Below are positions 1 through 7,810 of a DNA stretch of 35,739 nt, one piece after another (within the stretch, counting starts at the first letter, position 1; each line of letters opens with the position of its first letter). This DNA comes from DAITAZ01 sp036824045 (GTDB lineage Bacteria > Pseudomonadota > Gammaproteobacteria > Burkholderiales > Rhodocyclaceae). Below the pieces are notes generated by a model that was not told the origin of the DNA, made no database searches, and saw nothing but the letters and a program-made list of their open reading frames with translations. Where the stretch lies: positions 1 through 35,739 of the forward strand of contig DAITAZ010000038.1 of the NCBI GenBank assembly GCA_036824045.1. Direction: 5' to 3'. A program made the position numbers and the translations under genes.

Positions 1-1663
1 CGATCGTCCGGGTCAGGTCCCCTCGCGCCAGCGCGTTCAGTACTTCGCCTACATCATCCAGCCCGGCCGAGGCCGCTCCCATCAGCCGGTTGAGCCCCTC
101 CACCATGTGGCGGAACTGGTGCTTGAAGCGCTCCACATCGCCACGGGCGGAAAAATCGCCCCGGGCAGCCGCGTCCACAAGCATCATCAGCTCACCATTG
201 ACGGCCAACAGGGTGGCCTTGACCTCGTCCACCGCCTGGGTAATGCGGGCGCGCTGCCCCGGCATGCGCTCGATGTCGAGTTCCAGATTGCCCTCCGCGT
301 ACTGCCGGACGACCTCCACCACCCGCATCTTCACGTCAATGTGGGACTGCACCAGCTCGTTCACGCCGCGGGCCACCTCGGCATAGGCTCCCGAAAAGCC
401 GCTCGGGTCGATGCGCTCGTCAATCCAGCCCTCGCCGTGTTTGCGCGCCATTTCCTGCTGGGCTCGGATCAGGGCGTTGATGCGCTCCATTGCGCCATTG
501 ATCCCCTGGGCAACCGTGCGCAGTTCATCGGAACTGGAAACCGTCAAGGACTGACCCAGCTCGCCCCGCGCCATCCGGTCTACGCCCGCCACGATGGTGT
601 TGACGCCCACCACCACGGAGCGGCGGAAGGCGACGAAGAAATAGATCGCCGACGCCAGCACCAGCACCAGCAGCATGCCAACCCGCACCATTTCGCTGAT
701 CACGGCGCTGATCCGGTTGGCCAGGATTTCGTCCAGGGCCGGCAAGGCGTCGTCCAGCAGCTTGAATACGCCGTCCACCGCCTCGGTCCCCTTGGCAAAC
801 ACCTTGGCGCCCTCCACCACGATGGCGGGGGCCTCCAGCACGTCCTTGCGCATCACCATGCCAAAGCCGTCCAGCGCGCCCTGGCTGGCGGCAAGCTGGC
901 TTTCCAGCGCCCGGCGCACCGTGGCGTTGGCGCCGAATGCCTTGTCCAGACCGGCCCGTAAACTGGCGACGTTGTCGTTGAAGAGCCGCAGATTGGTGGA
1001 AAGGTAGATCCGTTCGTCCACCGTCAGGGTCTTGCGCTGGGCTACGCCAGCGCCCTTGCCACGGGTGGAGGCCGCCAGTTCCGCCAGGGCGGGCAGGCGC
1101 ACGGTGGCCGCATCCATCACGTAGTAGGAATCCAGGTCCGGGTCCAGGGTGAGGTTCGACTTGTCGGCCACGGTACCGATGTAAGCCAGCGCGGCGGCGA
1201 TCAATTCACTGTGCCGCTCGAAGCTTTCGGGAGCCGTCATGGACCCGGCCCGGTTACGCAGGAGATTCCACTCCCCACGCAGCGCGGACCATTCCTGCAG
1301 TACCGGCAGTTGCCCGCCCAGCGCCTTCAACAGGCTGTCGCCCTTGTCGAAGGCGGCATCCACCTGGGCCGCAAGTCCTTCGAGCTTGCCGGCGGCCTCC
1401 TTGCTGCCCGCCAGCGCCATCTGGGCCGTGCCGCGATGGGCTTGCAGCGGCTGAATCAGCCCGCGCACCGGCGCGATGGCCCGCACCCCCGCCCGTTCCT
1501 TGGTGGCGAAGTCGATGGTCGCCAACCGGGACTCCACGAAGTAATAGGCCAGGAAGAGGATGGGCAACGTGAAAATGCCCCCCAGCAGCAGGATCTTCTG
1601 GGGAAAGCGAAGAGATTCCATCACCCGGATGGCCGGGCCCAACAGCTTGTCGCTCAGGTTCAT
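1..1663 (-). CDS. Methyl-accepting chemotaxis protein, poly-HAMP, C-terminus cut by window edge
   Basis: A reading frame of 554 codons runs off the left edge, so the signalling tip is not visible. The N-terminus has a membrane segment at about residues 23-42 (LLLGGIFTLPILFLAYYF). A sensor region of about 280 residues follows, then a second membrane segment at about 324-347 (MLLVLVLASAIYFFVAF). After it comes a HAMP domain and at least two further HAMP-like units (ARGELGQSL, YAEGNLELDI, AARGDFSARG, LARGDLTRTI). Poly-HAMP receptors of this layout are known membrane chemoreceptors that pass a periplasmic signal to CheA/CheW. The ATG at 1663 lies 51 bases after the stop of the upstream cheW, so the two are probably cotranscribed. 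No strong Shine-Dalgarno is obvious. The ligand is unknown. Confidence 0.8.
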   Translation of the reverse strand, partial: MNLSDKLLGPAIRVMESLRFPQKILLLGGIFTLPILFLAYYFVESRLATIDFATKERAGVRAIAPVRGLIQPLQAHRGTAQMALAGSKEAAGKLEGLAAQVDAAFDKGDSLLKALGGQLPVLQEWSALRGEWNLLRNRAGSMTAPESFERHSELIAAALAYIGTVADKSNLTLDPDLDSYYVMDAATVRLPALAELAASTRGKGAGVAQRKTLTVDERIYLSTNLRLFNDNVASLRAGLDKAFGANATVRRALESQLAASQGALDGFGMVMRKDVLEAPAIVVEGAKVFAKGTEAVDGVFKLLDDALPALDEILANRISAVISEMVRVGMLLVLVLASAIYFFVAFRRSVVVGVNTIVAGVDRMARGELGQSLTVSSSDELRTVAQGINGAMERINALIRAQQEMARKHGEGWIDERIDPSGFSGAYAEVARGVNELVQSHIDVKMRVVEVVRQYAEGNLELDIERMPGQRARITQAVDEVKATLLAVNGELMMLVDAAARGDFSARGDVERFKHQFRHMVEGLNRLMGAASAGLDDVGEVLNALARGDLTRTI

Positions 1664-1714
1664 GGTGGAGCTTTCGTCTAGGTAGCGGGGGGTAGCGCCA
1701 ATTCCGGAGGTGGT

Positions 1715-2218
1715 TCAGTGCACGGTGGTTTCCACCAGCCCCATGTCGGCGGAGAGCATGAGCCGTTCGATATCCATCACGATCAGCATCCGCTCATCCA
1801 GCGTGCCCAGTCCCCGCAGGTAGGCCGTATCCACCGCGGACGAAAAATCAGGCGCCGGACGCACCTGCTCCGCCCCCAGGCTGATCACGTCCGACACGCT
1901 GTCGACCACCATCCCCACCACCCGGCCGCCCACGTTCAGAATGATCACCACCGTGAACGGCGTGTACTCCGCCGCTCCAACTCCAAACTTGATCCGCATG
2001 TCCACAATCGGAACAATCGTCCCCCGAAGGTTGATAACCCCCTTGATGAACGATGGCGTGTTCGCGATCGCCGTCACCGCGTCGTAGCCCCTGATCTCCT
2101 GAACCTTCAGAATGTCTATCGCGTACTCTTCCGAACCCAGCGTGAACGTCAGATATTCCTGCGCGAAGGCGCCCGGCTCGAGGGTGATGGATTTTTCCTG
2201 GGTGTGTGCCTGCTGCAT
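1715..2218 (-). CDS. cheW: Chemotaxis coupling protein CheW (copy 1)
   Basis: This 167-residue protein is an adaptor that joins chemoreceptors to the CheA kinase in cytoplasmic arrays. The CheW fold is recognisable from EYLTFTLGSEEYAIDILKVQ, then VINLRGTIVPIVDMR and VGMVVDSVSDVI. I chose the ATG at 2218 because GGAGAG sits 6 bases upstream and a sigma-28-type promoter (2254-2280) lies inside the longer frame, which rules out the upstream start. Residues from about 17 onward are encoded by DNA identical to the second cheW at 4340-4855. Only the first 16 or so residues and the last few (GLVETTVH here) differ. It sits between a double-PAS MCP upstream and a poly-HAMP MCP downstream. Confidence 0.95.
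   Translation of the reverse strand: MQQAHTQEKSITLEPGAFAQEYLTFTLGSEEYAIDILKVQEIRGYDAVTAIANTPSFIKGVINLRGTIVPIVDMRIKFGVGAAEYTPFTVVIILNVGGRVVGMVVDSVSDVISLGAEQVRPAPDFSSAVDTAYLRGLGTLDERMLIVMDIERLMLSADMGLVETTVH
1741..2165. repeat. 425-bp perfect direct repeat, copy A (inside cheW copy 1)
   Basis: Base-by-base comparison shows 1741-2165 identical to 4363-4787, with a constant offset of 2622 and no indel. The repeat covers most of the cheW coding region and ends abruptly inside both genes. The flanks, including start regions, Shine-Dalgarno sequences and stop codons, differ completely. No synonymous differences remain, which points to recent duplication or ongoing gene conversion. Confidence 0.97.
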
Positions 2219-2253
2219 GCCTGTCTCTCCGGTGGTGTGTCCACTGCCAGGAA

Positions 2254-2280
2254 TTAACGACAGGCGGCCATGCTTCTTGA
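2254..2280 (-). promoter_or_regulatory. Sigma-28 (FliA)-type promoter for cheW copy 1
   Basis: On the minus strand the sequence reads TCAAGAAG, then 11 bases, then GTCGTTAA. The FliA consensus is TAAAGTTT-N11-GCCGATAA, and TCAAG is a usual -35 variant. Transcription should start near 2246, giving a leader of about 28 bases before the ATG at 2218. Five similar sites lie in this window. Confidence 0.65.
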
Positions 2281-2412
2281 TGGCGGAGGTGGAGACCCCC
2301 TGCCCGGAAAACATAAAGCCACCGGACCGGAGCCCGATGGCTGTGCTGCAACGACGGGGCCGGAATCCGGCGGGAGCGGCGGGCCGGGCCCACCGTTACC
2401 GGGCAGCGTCGC

Positions 2413-4281
2413 TCAGAACTCCGCCCATTCGTCCCCCGAGGCGGGTGCCGCTACAGGCGCGCCGTTGGCAACCTTGCGCACGCTGGCGGCACGCGCCCTG
2501 GGTGCGGACGGCGTGGCGCGCTGGCTGGGCGCAGTCCGGGACACCCGGCCAGAGGCACCGGCCCCGCCGGTGAGGCTGAAACGGGCCACCGTCTGCACCA
2601 GCCCTCGCACCTGCTCGTCCAGACTCTCGGCAGCCGCAGCAGCCTCTTCCACCAGGGCGGCATTCTGCTGGGTGACCTCATCCATCTGGCTCACGGCCTT
2701 GCTCACCTGCTCGATGCCGTTGCTCTGCTCCCGGCTGGCGCCACTGATCTCGGTCACCAGACCCGCCACCGAGCGGAAGGAGGTCACCACCTGATCCATG
2801 GTGCTGCCCGCTTCGGCCACCAGGCGCGCGCCCTCGTCCACCTTGTCCACCGACTCGGCAATCAGGGCCTTGATCTCCTTGGCGGCCGTGGCGCTGCGCT
2901 GGGCCAGATTGCGCACCTCGGTGGCCACCACGGCGAAGCCGCGGCCCTGTTCCCCTGCCCGGGCGGCCTCGACAGCAGCGTTGAGCGCCAGGATGTTGGT
3001 CTGGAAGGCGATGGAGTCGATCACGCCGATGATCTCGGAGATCTTCTTCGAGCTCCCCTGAATCTCCTGCATGGTGGCCACAACCCGCTTCACCACCTCG
3101 CCGCCACGCGCCACCTCGTCATTGGAGGTGTGTGCCAGATCATTGGCCCGACGGGCATTGTCGGCGTTCTGGCGCACGGTGCCGCTCAACTGCTCCATGG
3201 AGCTGGCCGTCTGCTCCAGGCTGCTGGCCTGCTCCTCGGTCCGGCTGGAAAGATCCTGGTTGCCCTGGGCGATCTCGCTCACCGCGCGGCTGATCACCTC
3301 GGCCGACTCCTTGACCTGCCCGATCACCCCGGCCATCGTCTCCAGCACGTCGTTCACACCCGCGCACAGGGTAGCGATCTCACCACTCTTGTCCTCAAGC
3401 CCGATGCGCAGGCTGATGTCCCCGTCGCGGGCCGCTTCCACAACCGCCTGGGTCTCCTCCACAGCGCGCTGCAGCGCGCGGGAAGCAAGAACCTGGGCGG
3501 TGACATCGGTGGCGTACTTCACCACCTTGAAGGGCTTGCCGTCGGCATCCAGGATCGGGTTGTAGCTGGCTTGGATCCAGATTTCCCGTCCGCCCTTGCC
3601 CACCCGCATGTACTGGCCGGCGTCGTACTCACCGCGGCCGAGTTTGTCCCAGAACTGTCGATACTCCGGGCTTTGACGGTATTCGGTGCTCACGAACAGG
3701 CTGTGGTGCTGACCCCGGATTTCGTCCAGGCGGTAACCCAGCGCACCCAGAAAATTTTCGTTGGCGGAGAGAATGCGGCCGTCCAGGCTGAACTCGATCA
3801 CCGCCTGGGATTTGCTGATGGCCGCCATTTGCCCGGACAGGTCTGCCGCCCGGCGTTTGTCCTCGGTAATGTCGGTCGCGTACTTGACCACCTTGTAGGC
3901 CTGGCCGTTGGCGTCGAAGACGGGGTTGTAGCTGGCCTGGATCCACACCTCGCGTCCGCCCTTGCCCAGACGCTTGTACTGGCCGGCATCGAACTGGCCC
4001 CGGCCCAGGCGCTCCCAGAACTGCCGGTACTCACTGCTCTGGCGGTACTGGGGATCGACGAACATGCTGTGGTGCTGGCCGCGGATCTCGTCCAGCTGGA
4101 AGCCCAGCACCTGCAGGAAATTGTCGTTGGCGGTGATGATCCGCCCGTCCAGGCCGAACTCGATGAAGGCAAGCACCCGGTTGATCGCGGCCATCTGGCC
4201 CCGCAGATCGACCAGCTCGGCATCGTGCGCCGCCTTCTGCTCAACCTGCCCTTTACCCAGCAATCTGTCTACGATTCCCAT
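2413..4281 (-). CDS. Cytoplasmic double-PAS methyl-accepting chemotaxis protein with WxxF tail
   Basis: This 622-residue soluble receptor has no membrane segment. Two PAS domains (about 25-140 and 150-265) are near-repeats of each other: each has LGFQLDEIRGQHHS or LGYRLDEIRGQHHS and a WIQASYNP strand, resembling Aer-type energy or redox sensors. A HAMP-like stretch (AARDGDISLRIG) leads into the MCP signalling domain, whose tip carries FQTNILALNAAVEAARAGEQ. The protein ends in a flexible Ala/Pro/Arg-rich tail and the residues EWAEF, matching the xWxxF pentapeptide that tethers CheR/CheB in enteric receptors. A good Shine-Dalgarno (GAGGGAGA) precedes the ATG at 4281. It lies between the two cheW genes. 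The cofactor of the PAS domains cannot be read from sequence. Confidence 0.93.
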   Translation of the reverse strand: MGIVDRLLGKGQVEQKAAHDAELVDLRGQMAAINRVLAFIEFGLDGRIITANDNFLQVLGFQLDEIRGQHHSMFVDPQYRQSSEYRQFWERLGRGQFDAGQYKRLGKGGREVWIQASYNPVFDANGQAYKVVKYATDITEDKRRAADLSGQMAAISKSQAVIEFSLDGRILSANENFLGALGYRLDEIRGQHHSLFVSTEYRQSPEYRQFWDKLGRGEYDAGQYMRVGKGGREIWIQASYNPILDADGKPFKVVKYATDVTAQVLASRALQRAVEETQAVVEAARDGDISLRIGLEDKSGEIATLCAGVNDVLETMAGVIGQVKESAEVISRAVSEIAQGNQDLSSRTEEQASSLEQTASSMEQLSGTVRQNADNARRANDLAHTSNDEVARGGEVVKRVVATMQEIQGSSKKISEIIGVIDSIAFQTNILALNAAVEAARAGEQGRGFAVVATEVRNLAQRSATAAKEIKALIAESVDKVDEGARLVAEAGSTMDQVVTSFRSVAGLVTEISGASREQSNGIEQVSKAVSQMDEVTQQNAALVEEAAAAAESLDEQVRGLVQTVARFSLTGGAGASGRVSRTAPSQRATPSAPRARAASVRKVANGAPVAAPASGDEWAEF

Positions 4282-4339
4282 ACTGTCTCCCTCAGACTGT
4301 TCTTCCTTGGCGCAGCCGCGACTCGACCGCGCGAACCAT

Positions 4340-4855
4340 TCAGTGCCGGCGATCCATCAAGGCCATGTCGGCGGAGAGCATGAGCCGTTCGATATCCATC
4401 ACGATCAGCATCCGCTCATCCAGCGTGCCCAGTCCCCGCAGGTAGGCCGTATCCACCGCGGACGAAAAATCAGGCGCCGGACGCACCTGCTCCGCCCCCA
4501 GGCTGATCACGTCCGACACGCTGTCGACCACCATCCCCACCACCCGGCCGCCCACGTTCAGAATGATCACCACCGTGAACGGCGTGTACTCCGCCGCTCC
4601 AACTCCAAACTTGATCCGCATGTCCACAATCGGAACAATCGTCCCCCGAAGGTTGATAACCCCCTTGATGAACGATGGCGTGTTCGCGATCGCCGTCACC
4701 GCGTCGTAGCCCCTGATCTCCTGAACCTTCAGAATGTCTATCGCGTACTCTTCCGAACCCAGCGTGAACGTCAGATATTCCTGCGCGTGGGGCTGCTGCG
4801 ACAGGGCGCCCGGGGCATCGCTCGCCCGGCCGGCCTGGCTCTGAGTTTCCAACAT
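4340..4855 (-). CDS. cheW: Chemotaxis coupling protein CheW (copy 2)
   Basis: This 171-residue CheW adaptor links receptors to CheA. Its body is the same as the other cheW in this window (LTFTLGSEEYAIDILKVQEI onward). It differs in the first 23 or so residues (MLETQSQAGRASDAPGALSQ) and in the last residues (ALMDRRH). The ATG at 4855 is preceded by GGGAGAGAGG, and a sigma-28-type promoter at 4890-4916 makes an upstream start impossible. It is the first gene of its transcript because a strong terminator at 4958-4991 separates it from cheA. The downstream double-PAS MCP starts 58 bases after its stop. Confidence 0.95.
   Translation of the reverse strand: MLETQSQAGRASDAPGALSQQPHAQEYLTFTLGSEEYAIDILKVQEIRGYDAVTAIANTPSFIKGVINLRGTIVPIVDMRIKFGVGAAEYTPFTVVIILNVGGRVVGMVVDSVSDVISLGAEQVRPAPDFSSAVDTAYLRGLGTLDERMLIVMDIERLMLSADMALMDRRH
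4363..4787. repeat. 425-bp perfect direct repeat, copy B (inside cheW copy 2)
   Basis: This tract is identical to 1741-2165 and in the same orientation. Recombination between the copies would remove 2622 bp, which means the double-PAS MCP and one cheW, and leave one intact chimeric cheW. Confidence 0.97.
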
Positions 4856-4889
4856 GACAACCTCTCTCCCGGTGACGACTCCTCCCGCC

Positions 4890-4916
4890 ATTACGGCCTT
4901 CACGACAAGGACTTGA
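4890..4916 (-). promoter_or_regulatory. Sigma-28 (FliA)-type promoter for cheW copy 2
   Basis: The minus strand reads TCAAGTCC, 11 bases, GCCGTAAT. Both elements and the spacing fit FliA promoters closely. The predicted start near 4883 gives a leader of about 28 bases to the ATG at 4855. Confidence 0.75.
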
Positions 4917-4957
4917 ACGGGGAATACCCGCCGAGCCATGCGCGGCCGCGAAAAAAC

Positions 4958-4991
4958 TTCGGGCCATCCAGCTCACGCCGGATGGCCCGAA
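4958..4991 (-). terminator. Rho-independent terminator after cheA
   Basis: A 12-bp perfect stem (TTCGGGCCATCC pairing with GGATGGCCCGAA) encloses a 10-base loop. On the minus strand it is followed closely by a run of six T (4951-4956). It lies 21 bases beyond the cheA stop and isolates cheYA from the downstream cheW/MCP transcript. Confidence 0.9.
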
Positions 4992-5012
4992 AACCGCCCG
5001 CTGGAAACTCCC

Positions 5013-7310
5013 TCAGGCGGCGGCAGGCAACTCGCGCCGAGCCATGCTCACCAGAGCCGGCACATCGAGAATCAACGCAACCCGGCCGTCGCCCATGATG
5101 GTGGCGCCGGAAATACCGGCAACCCGGCGATAGTTGGCTTCCAGGCTCTTGATCACCACCTGGTGCTGCCCCACCAGGGTATCCACCAGCAGCGCTGCCT
5201 TGATGCCATCGGACTCGAGGATGACCACGATGCCCTGTTCCAGGTCGGTACTGGCGGGTTGGACGTTGAACACCTCATGCAGCGGCACCAGCGGCAGGTA
5301 TTCGCCCCGCACGTGCAGCAGGCGGGCAGCGCCTGCCACGCTCTTGATCATGGCGCGAGTGGGCTGGAGGGATTCCACGACATAGTTCAGCGGCATGATG
5401 TAGGTTTCGGCGCCCACTGCCACCGACATGCCGTCCAGGATCGCCAGCGTGAGCGGCAGACGCACCGTGATGCGGGTGCCGATGCCGGCCATGCTCTCGA
5501 TATCCACCCGGCCACCCAAGGCCGTGATGTTCTTCTTCACCACGTCCATGCCCACGCCACGGCCGGAAACCTCGGTGATCTGGTCGGCCGTGGAAAAGCC
5601 AGGCTCGAAAATGAGTTGCCAGACCTCGGCATCGCTCATGTTCTCGGCCAGCGGCAAGCCGCGCTCCCGGGCCTTGGCCAGGATCTTGTCCCGGTTCAAA
5701 CCGTTGCCGTCGTCCCCCACCTCGATGACGATGTTCCCGCTCTGATGGGAGGCGGTGAGGGTAATGGTGCCTTCTTCCGGTTTGCCCTTGGCCTTGCGCG
5801 CCGCCGGCGCCTCGATGCCGTGATCCAGGCTGTTGCGCACCAGGTGAGTGAGCGGATCGGTGATCTTCTCGATCAGGCTCTTGTCCAGTTCGGTGCCCTC
5901 GCCATTCAGGATCAGGCGCACTTGTTTGCCCAGCTTCTGGGAAACGTCGCGCACCACCCTCGGGAAACGGCTGAAGACCATGGAGATGGGCATCATGCGG
6001 ATGGACATCACCGATTCCTGCAAATCGCGGGTATTGCGCTGCAGTTGGGCAATGCCGTCGAGCAGGCGCTCGTGCACCACCGGGTCGATCCGGGTGGCGG
6101 ACTGGGCCAGCATGGCCTGGGTGATCACCAGCTCGCCCACCAGGTTGATCATCTGGTCCACCTTCTCCACGCTGACGCGGATGGAGCTGTCGGCAGCCCC
6201 CTTGCCCGCGGCCGGTTTGGGGGCACCGCCGCCCGCCTTGGCGGGCGTGGATTCCACCACTTTCAACGGGGCGGGAGAAGCTTTGGCTGGGCCATCGCTG
6301 GACAGACGCTCAGGGTATAGACCGTAGCCGGGGCCTTCGATGATGGGGAGCTCCCCTTCGGGGCCCGCCAGGACAGGCGCTTGCACAGGCGCGCCCACGG
6401 GCTCAAACAGCCCGTAACTGCCATCCTCGGCCTCGACCGCCGGCGCTGGGGGCTGGGGGAGCGCCACGGGCTCGAAGAACCCGTAGGCTTCCTCACGGGG
6501 GCCAGCATCGGTGTGCCCTTCCGCCGGCGCTGCCGGCACGGGGTCGAAGAACCCGTAGGCTTCCTCCGCCACCGGCGGGGCAGCAGGCTCGGCGGCATCA
6601 AAGAAACCGTAGGCACCCTCGGCGTCATCCGCCAGGGTTTGCTCCAGGCGGACATCCAGGGTGCCGGGCGCGGCCACGAAGTCCACGATCCCCTCCACCG
6701 CATCGGGGCCAGCCTCGGTTTTCAGGCGCAGCACCCAGCCTGGCGCAGCGCTGGTGCCTTCGACGAGTACCTCGACTTCGCCCAAGGCAGACAGTTCTCC
6801 CAGCATGTTGCTCAGCACCGCCGGCTTGCCGTGACACATGGCATCGGGGACGAAGCGGACCTCCAGCACCAGGGTCTCGGCGACGGACTTGCCGCCCGCG
6901 GAGACGGTAATCTGCGCCGTCCGGCCCGAATACAAGCCTTGCAGACGCGCACAGATGGCGGCGGCGGCCGCGGTGTCGGCCTCATCTTCACCCCGGTGGG
7001 CGGCAAGCAGATTGTTCAGCACATCGCCGGACTGGAGAAAGGCATCGACCATGTCGGCGGTGAGCGTGGTTTCGCCTTTGCGCACCTGATCCAGCAGGGT
7101 TTCCAGTTCGTGGGTCACCTCGGCGAGATCCTGGAAACCGAAGGTGCCGCTGCTCCCCTTGATGGAATGAGCGGCACGGAAGATGGCATTGAGTTCTTCC
7201 GGGTCCGGGTTGCCCAGATCAATGCCCAGCAGGAGGGATTCCATGCTGGCCAGGTGTTCCGCGGCTTCCTCGAAGAACACCTGGAAGAACTGGCTCATGT
7301 CGATGCTCAT
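5013..7310 (-). CDS. cheA: Chemotaxis histidine kinase CheA
   Basis: This 765-residue cytoplasmic kinase autophosphorylates on a histidine and passes phosphate to CheY. P1 (about 1-105) holds the phosphosite in FRAAHSIKGSSGTFGF (about H48). A P2-like domain follows (about 132-225). A Pro/Ala-rich linker (about 230-370) carries five evenly placed YGFF/YGLF/YGLY motifs. P3 dimerisation starts near 378 (SVEKVDQMINLVGELVITQA). The ATPase has its N box (HLVRNSLDHGIE), G1 (GDDGNGLN) and G2 (GRGVGMDVV), and P5 is the CheW-like C-terminus. I chose the ATG at 7310 because GGAGG lies just upstream. It begins 19 bases after the cheY stop, so the two form an operon ended by the hairpin at 4958-4991. Confidence 0.97.
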   Translation of the reverse strand: MSIDMSQFFQVFFEEAAEHLASMESLLLGIDLGNPDPEELNAIFRAAHSIKGSSGTFGFQDLAEVTHELETLLDQVRKGETTLTADMVDAFLQSGDVLNNLLAAHRGEDEADTAAAAAICARLQGLYSGRTAQITVSAGGKSVAETLVLEVRFVPDAMCHGKPAVLSNMLGELSALGEVEVLVEGTSAAPGWVLRLKTEAGPDAVEGIVDFVAAPGTLDVRLEQTLADDAEGAYGFFDAAEPAAPPVAEEAYGFFDPVPAAPAEGHTDAGPREEAYGFFEPVALPQPPAPAVEAEDGSYGLFEPVGAPVQAPVLAGPEGELPIIEGPGYGLYPERLSSDGPAKASPAPLKVVESTPAKAGGGAPKPAAGKGAADSSIRVSVEKVDQMINLVGELVITQAMLAQSATRIDPVVHERLLDGIAQLQRNTRDLQESVMSIRMMPISMVFSRFPRVVRDVSQKLGKQVRLILNGEGTELDKSLIEKITDPLTHLVRNSLDHGIEAPAARKAKGKPEEGTITLTASHQSGNIVIEVGDDGNGLNRDKILAKARERGLPLAENMSDAEVWQLIFEPGFSTADQITEVSGRGVGMDVVKKNITALGGRVDIESMAGIGTRITVRLPLTLAILDGMSVAVGAETYIMPLNYVVESLQPTRAMIKSVAGAARLLHVRGEYLPLVPLHEVFNVQPASTDLEQGIVVILESDGIKAALLVDTLVGQHQVVIKSLEANYRRVAGISGATIMGDGRVALILDVPALVSMARRELPAAA

Positions 7311-7329
7311 GCACCTGCCTCCGGGCTGA

Positions 7330-7695
7330 TCAGCCGATGACCTTCTTGACGACCTCGACGAGCTTCTGCGGATCAAAGGGCTTGACCAGCCAGCCCGTCG
7401 CCCCGGCGGTGCGGCCCTGCGCCTTCATGGCGTCGGACGACTCGGTGGTGAGCATCAGGATGGGCGTGGCCCGGTACTGGGGCATCCCGCGCAAGGACTT
7501 GATCAGGGTCAGACCATCCATGCGCGGCATGTTCTGGTCGGTCAGCACCAGGCTGACGTTGCTCGCTTTGGCTTTGTCCAGCCCATCCATGCCGTCCACC
7601 GCCTCGATCACGTCGTAGCCGGAGCTCTTGAGGGTGAAGGACACCATCTGCCGGATGGAGGCGGAGTCATCGATTGCGAGTACGGTTTTGCCCAT
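7330..7695 (-). CDS. cheY: Chemotaxis response regulator CheY
   Basis: This 121-residue single-domain receiver carries phosphate from CheA to the flagellar switch. The acidic pair is D9/D10, the phosphosite is D53 in LTDQNMPRMDG, the switch threonine is T83 and the conserved lysine is K105 (VKPFDP). The aromatic switch position is W102 instead of the enteric tyrosine, common in many CheY-like receivers. The ATG at 7695 is preceded by GGGAG; an alternative ATG 12 bases upstream has no better signal. It immediately precedes cheA. I see no convincing promoter in the 115 bases upstream, so transcription may continue from the MCP gene. Confidence 0.94.
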   Translation of the reverse strand: MGKTVLAIDDSASIRQMVSFTLKSSGYDVIEAVDGMDGLDKAKASNVSLVLTDQNMPRMDGLTLIKSLRGMPQYRATPILMLTTESSDAMKAQGRTAGATGWLVKPFDPQKLVEVVKKVIG

Positions 7696-7810
7696 GGTTG
7701 CTCCCAAGCATTGATTGCGATTTGTCTCGACGGCAGGCCCGCAGATTCGGGGCGCCGGTAGCTTGTATACGGTCTGGAGGCGGAGGGACTGAAGCCCTTG
7801 CCCGCACGTC

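Noticed and set aside
107..961. Long plus-strand open frame opposite the MCP gene, and similar long frames opposite most genes
   Set aside because: High GC content makes antisense frames long. The translations are His/Gln/Arg-rich with no domain, and the minus strand encodes clear protein families.
1715..2314. Longer cheW, CheA, MotA and HDOD-GGDEF proteins from upstream in-frame starts
   Set aside because: Family alignment, Shine-Dalgarno positions and, for cheW, motA and the HDOD gene, sigma-28-type promoters inside the extensions all favour the shorter starts.
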